36,818 bases of DNA from Vibrio thalassae. GTDB taxonomy: Bacteria; Pseudomonadota; Gammaproteobacteria; Enterobacterales; Vibrionaceae. Made by a program: the position numbers and the translations under genes. Location: assembly GCF_900089835.1 (NCBI RefSeq), contig NZ_OANU01000064.1, positions 98,420 to 135,237 of the forward strand, written 5' to 3'. A model generated the notes under the pieces. It saw nothing but the letters and a program-made list of their open reading frames with translations. It searched no databases and had not been told where the DNA came from. Numbering within the stretch: the stretch's first letter is position 1; every line of letters starts with the position of its first letter. Shown piece by piece: positions 36,609 to 36,818 of this stretch.

Positions 36609-36818
36609 CAGGGCGGGATTCCACTTTGAATAAATATTAGCCAAATATTATTTTTGAGCGATATTCACCAGACCAACCTGACTTTCTACGTTTGGCAGCC
36701 AAGCTATCTTTGTCACTCTCATCCTGCTTTATCGTGTTCAACGCAGCACGATTAAATGCCGCTAAGTGAGCAGCTCCATCTGGGTCTTTTACTTTTAGTT
36801 CATCTTCTCTGAATACGA
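36609..36818 (-). mobile_element. ISAs1-family insertion sequence end (partial)
   Basis: The transposase C-terminus at 36637-36818 and a CAGGGCGGGATTCC stretch beginning at 36609 are consistent with the right end of an ISAs1-family element that continues beyond the window. The boundary is inferred from the CAGGG-type tip; its partner repeat is not visible. Confidence 0.6.
36637..36818 (-). CDS. ISAs1-family transposase, C-terminal fragment (cut by window edge)
   Basis: The minus strand reads 60 codons from the window edge to a TAA at 36637. The sequence VFREDELKVKDPDGAAHLAA, then FNRAALNTIKQDESDKDS and KRRKSGWSGEY, is the typical C-terminus of ISAs1 (H-repeat) transposases, with the LN-x-KQD and K-x-GW blocks. 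Its start lies outside the window. Confidence 0.82.
   Translation of the reverse strand, partial: VFREDELKVKDPDGAAHLAAFNRAALNTIKQDESDKDSLAAKRRKSGWSGEYRSKIIFG

Noticed and set aside
1..36818. tRNA, rRNA or CRISPR arrays
   Set aside because: No cloverleaf-like, rRNA-like or regularly spaced repeat sequence was noticed on reading; this was not a program search.

Overview
The window looks like a piece of a marine gammaproteobacterial genome, most likely a Vibrio and probably its secondary chromosome. The evidence is gene content: a malT / malP-malQ-glgB block, a betIBA-choXWV choline-to-betaine operon arranged as in Vibrio, and an alginate/uronate catabolism cluster with Vibrio-type Na+/solute symporters, KdgM porin, KdgF and a PL6 lyase. 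This is a call from recognised families and organisation; no database was consulted.

Layout. 1-910: one end of an IS3-family insertion sequence (orfB cut by the window edge, orfA complete, probable inverted-repeat tip near 884-910). 1061-11778: maltodextrin/glycogen block. The MalT activator (minus) is divergent from malP, malQ and glgB (plus). The 545-base malT-malP spacer holds two CRP-like dyads and GGAGGATG repeats that may be MalT boxes. A structured element ending in a strong terminator lies between malQ and glgB and may be a small RNA. 12027-16088: an IclR/KdgR-type regulator divergent from kduD, with a KdgR-like box between them, followed by a YgjV-like membrane protein, an RpiB/LacAB-fold isomerase and an alpha/beta-hydrolase esterase. 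16453-20108: a complete Na+/solute symporter and the kdgK-eda operon on the minus strand. 20924-27771: the betI-betB-betA-choX-choW-choV operon on the minus strand. It sits between the two halves of the uronate cluster. 28206-36490: KdgF, two divergent paralogous FadR/GntR regulators, a broken CBS/DUF294-exonuclease chimera, KdgM, a 5'-truncated second symporter, and a PL6 lyase whose lipoprotein signal is out of frame with its body. 36609-36818: the end of an ISAs1-family element running off the window.

How the genes fit together. PL6 cleaves alginate-type polymer at the cell surface, KdgM lets oligomers through the outer membrane and the SSS symporter takes them across the inner membrane. 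KdgF linearises the unsaturated uronate. The RpiB-like isomerase plus KduD could carry it to 2-keto-3-deoxygluconate, and KdgK and Eda finish the path to pyruvate and glyceraldehyde-3-phosphate. Two control layers are visible: a KdgR-like box upstream of kduD, and an 11-base motif WTGTATTAYWA of FadR-family type before six transcription units, including both FadR genes.

The right-hand 6 kb shows decay or assembly trouble: three single-base losses, one in-frame deletion fusion and one 5' truncation. The points most worth checking are the shared operator, the DUF294-exonuclease gene under that operator, the isomerase route, the malQ-glgB RNA candidate, and the reverse-strand coding scrap at the symporter breakpoint.
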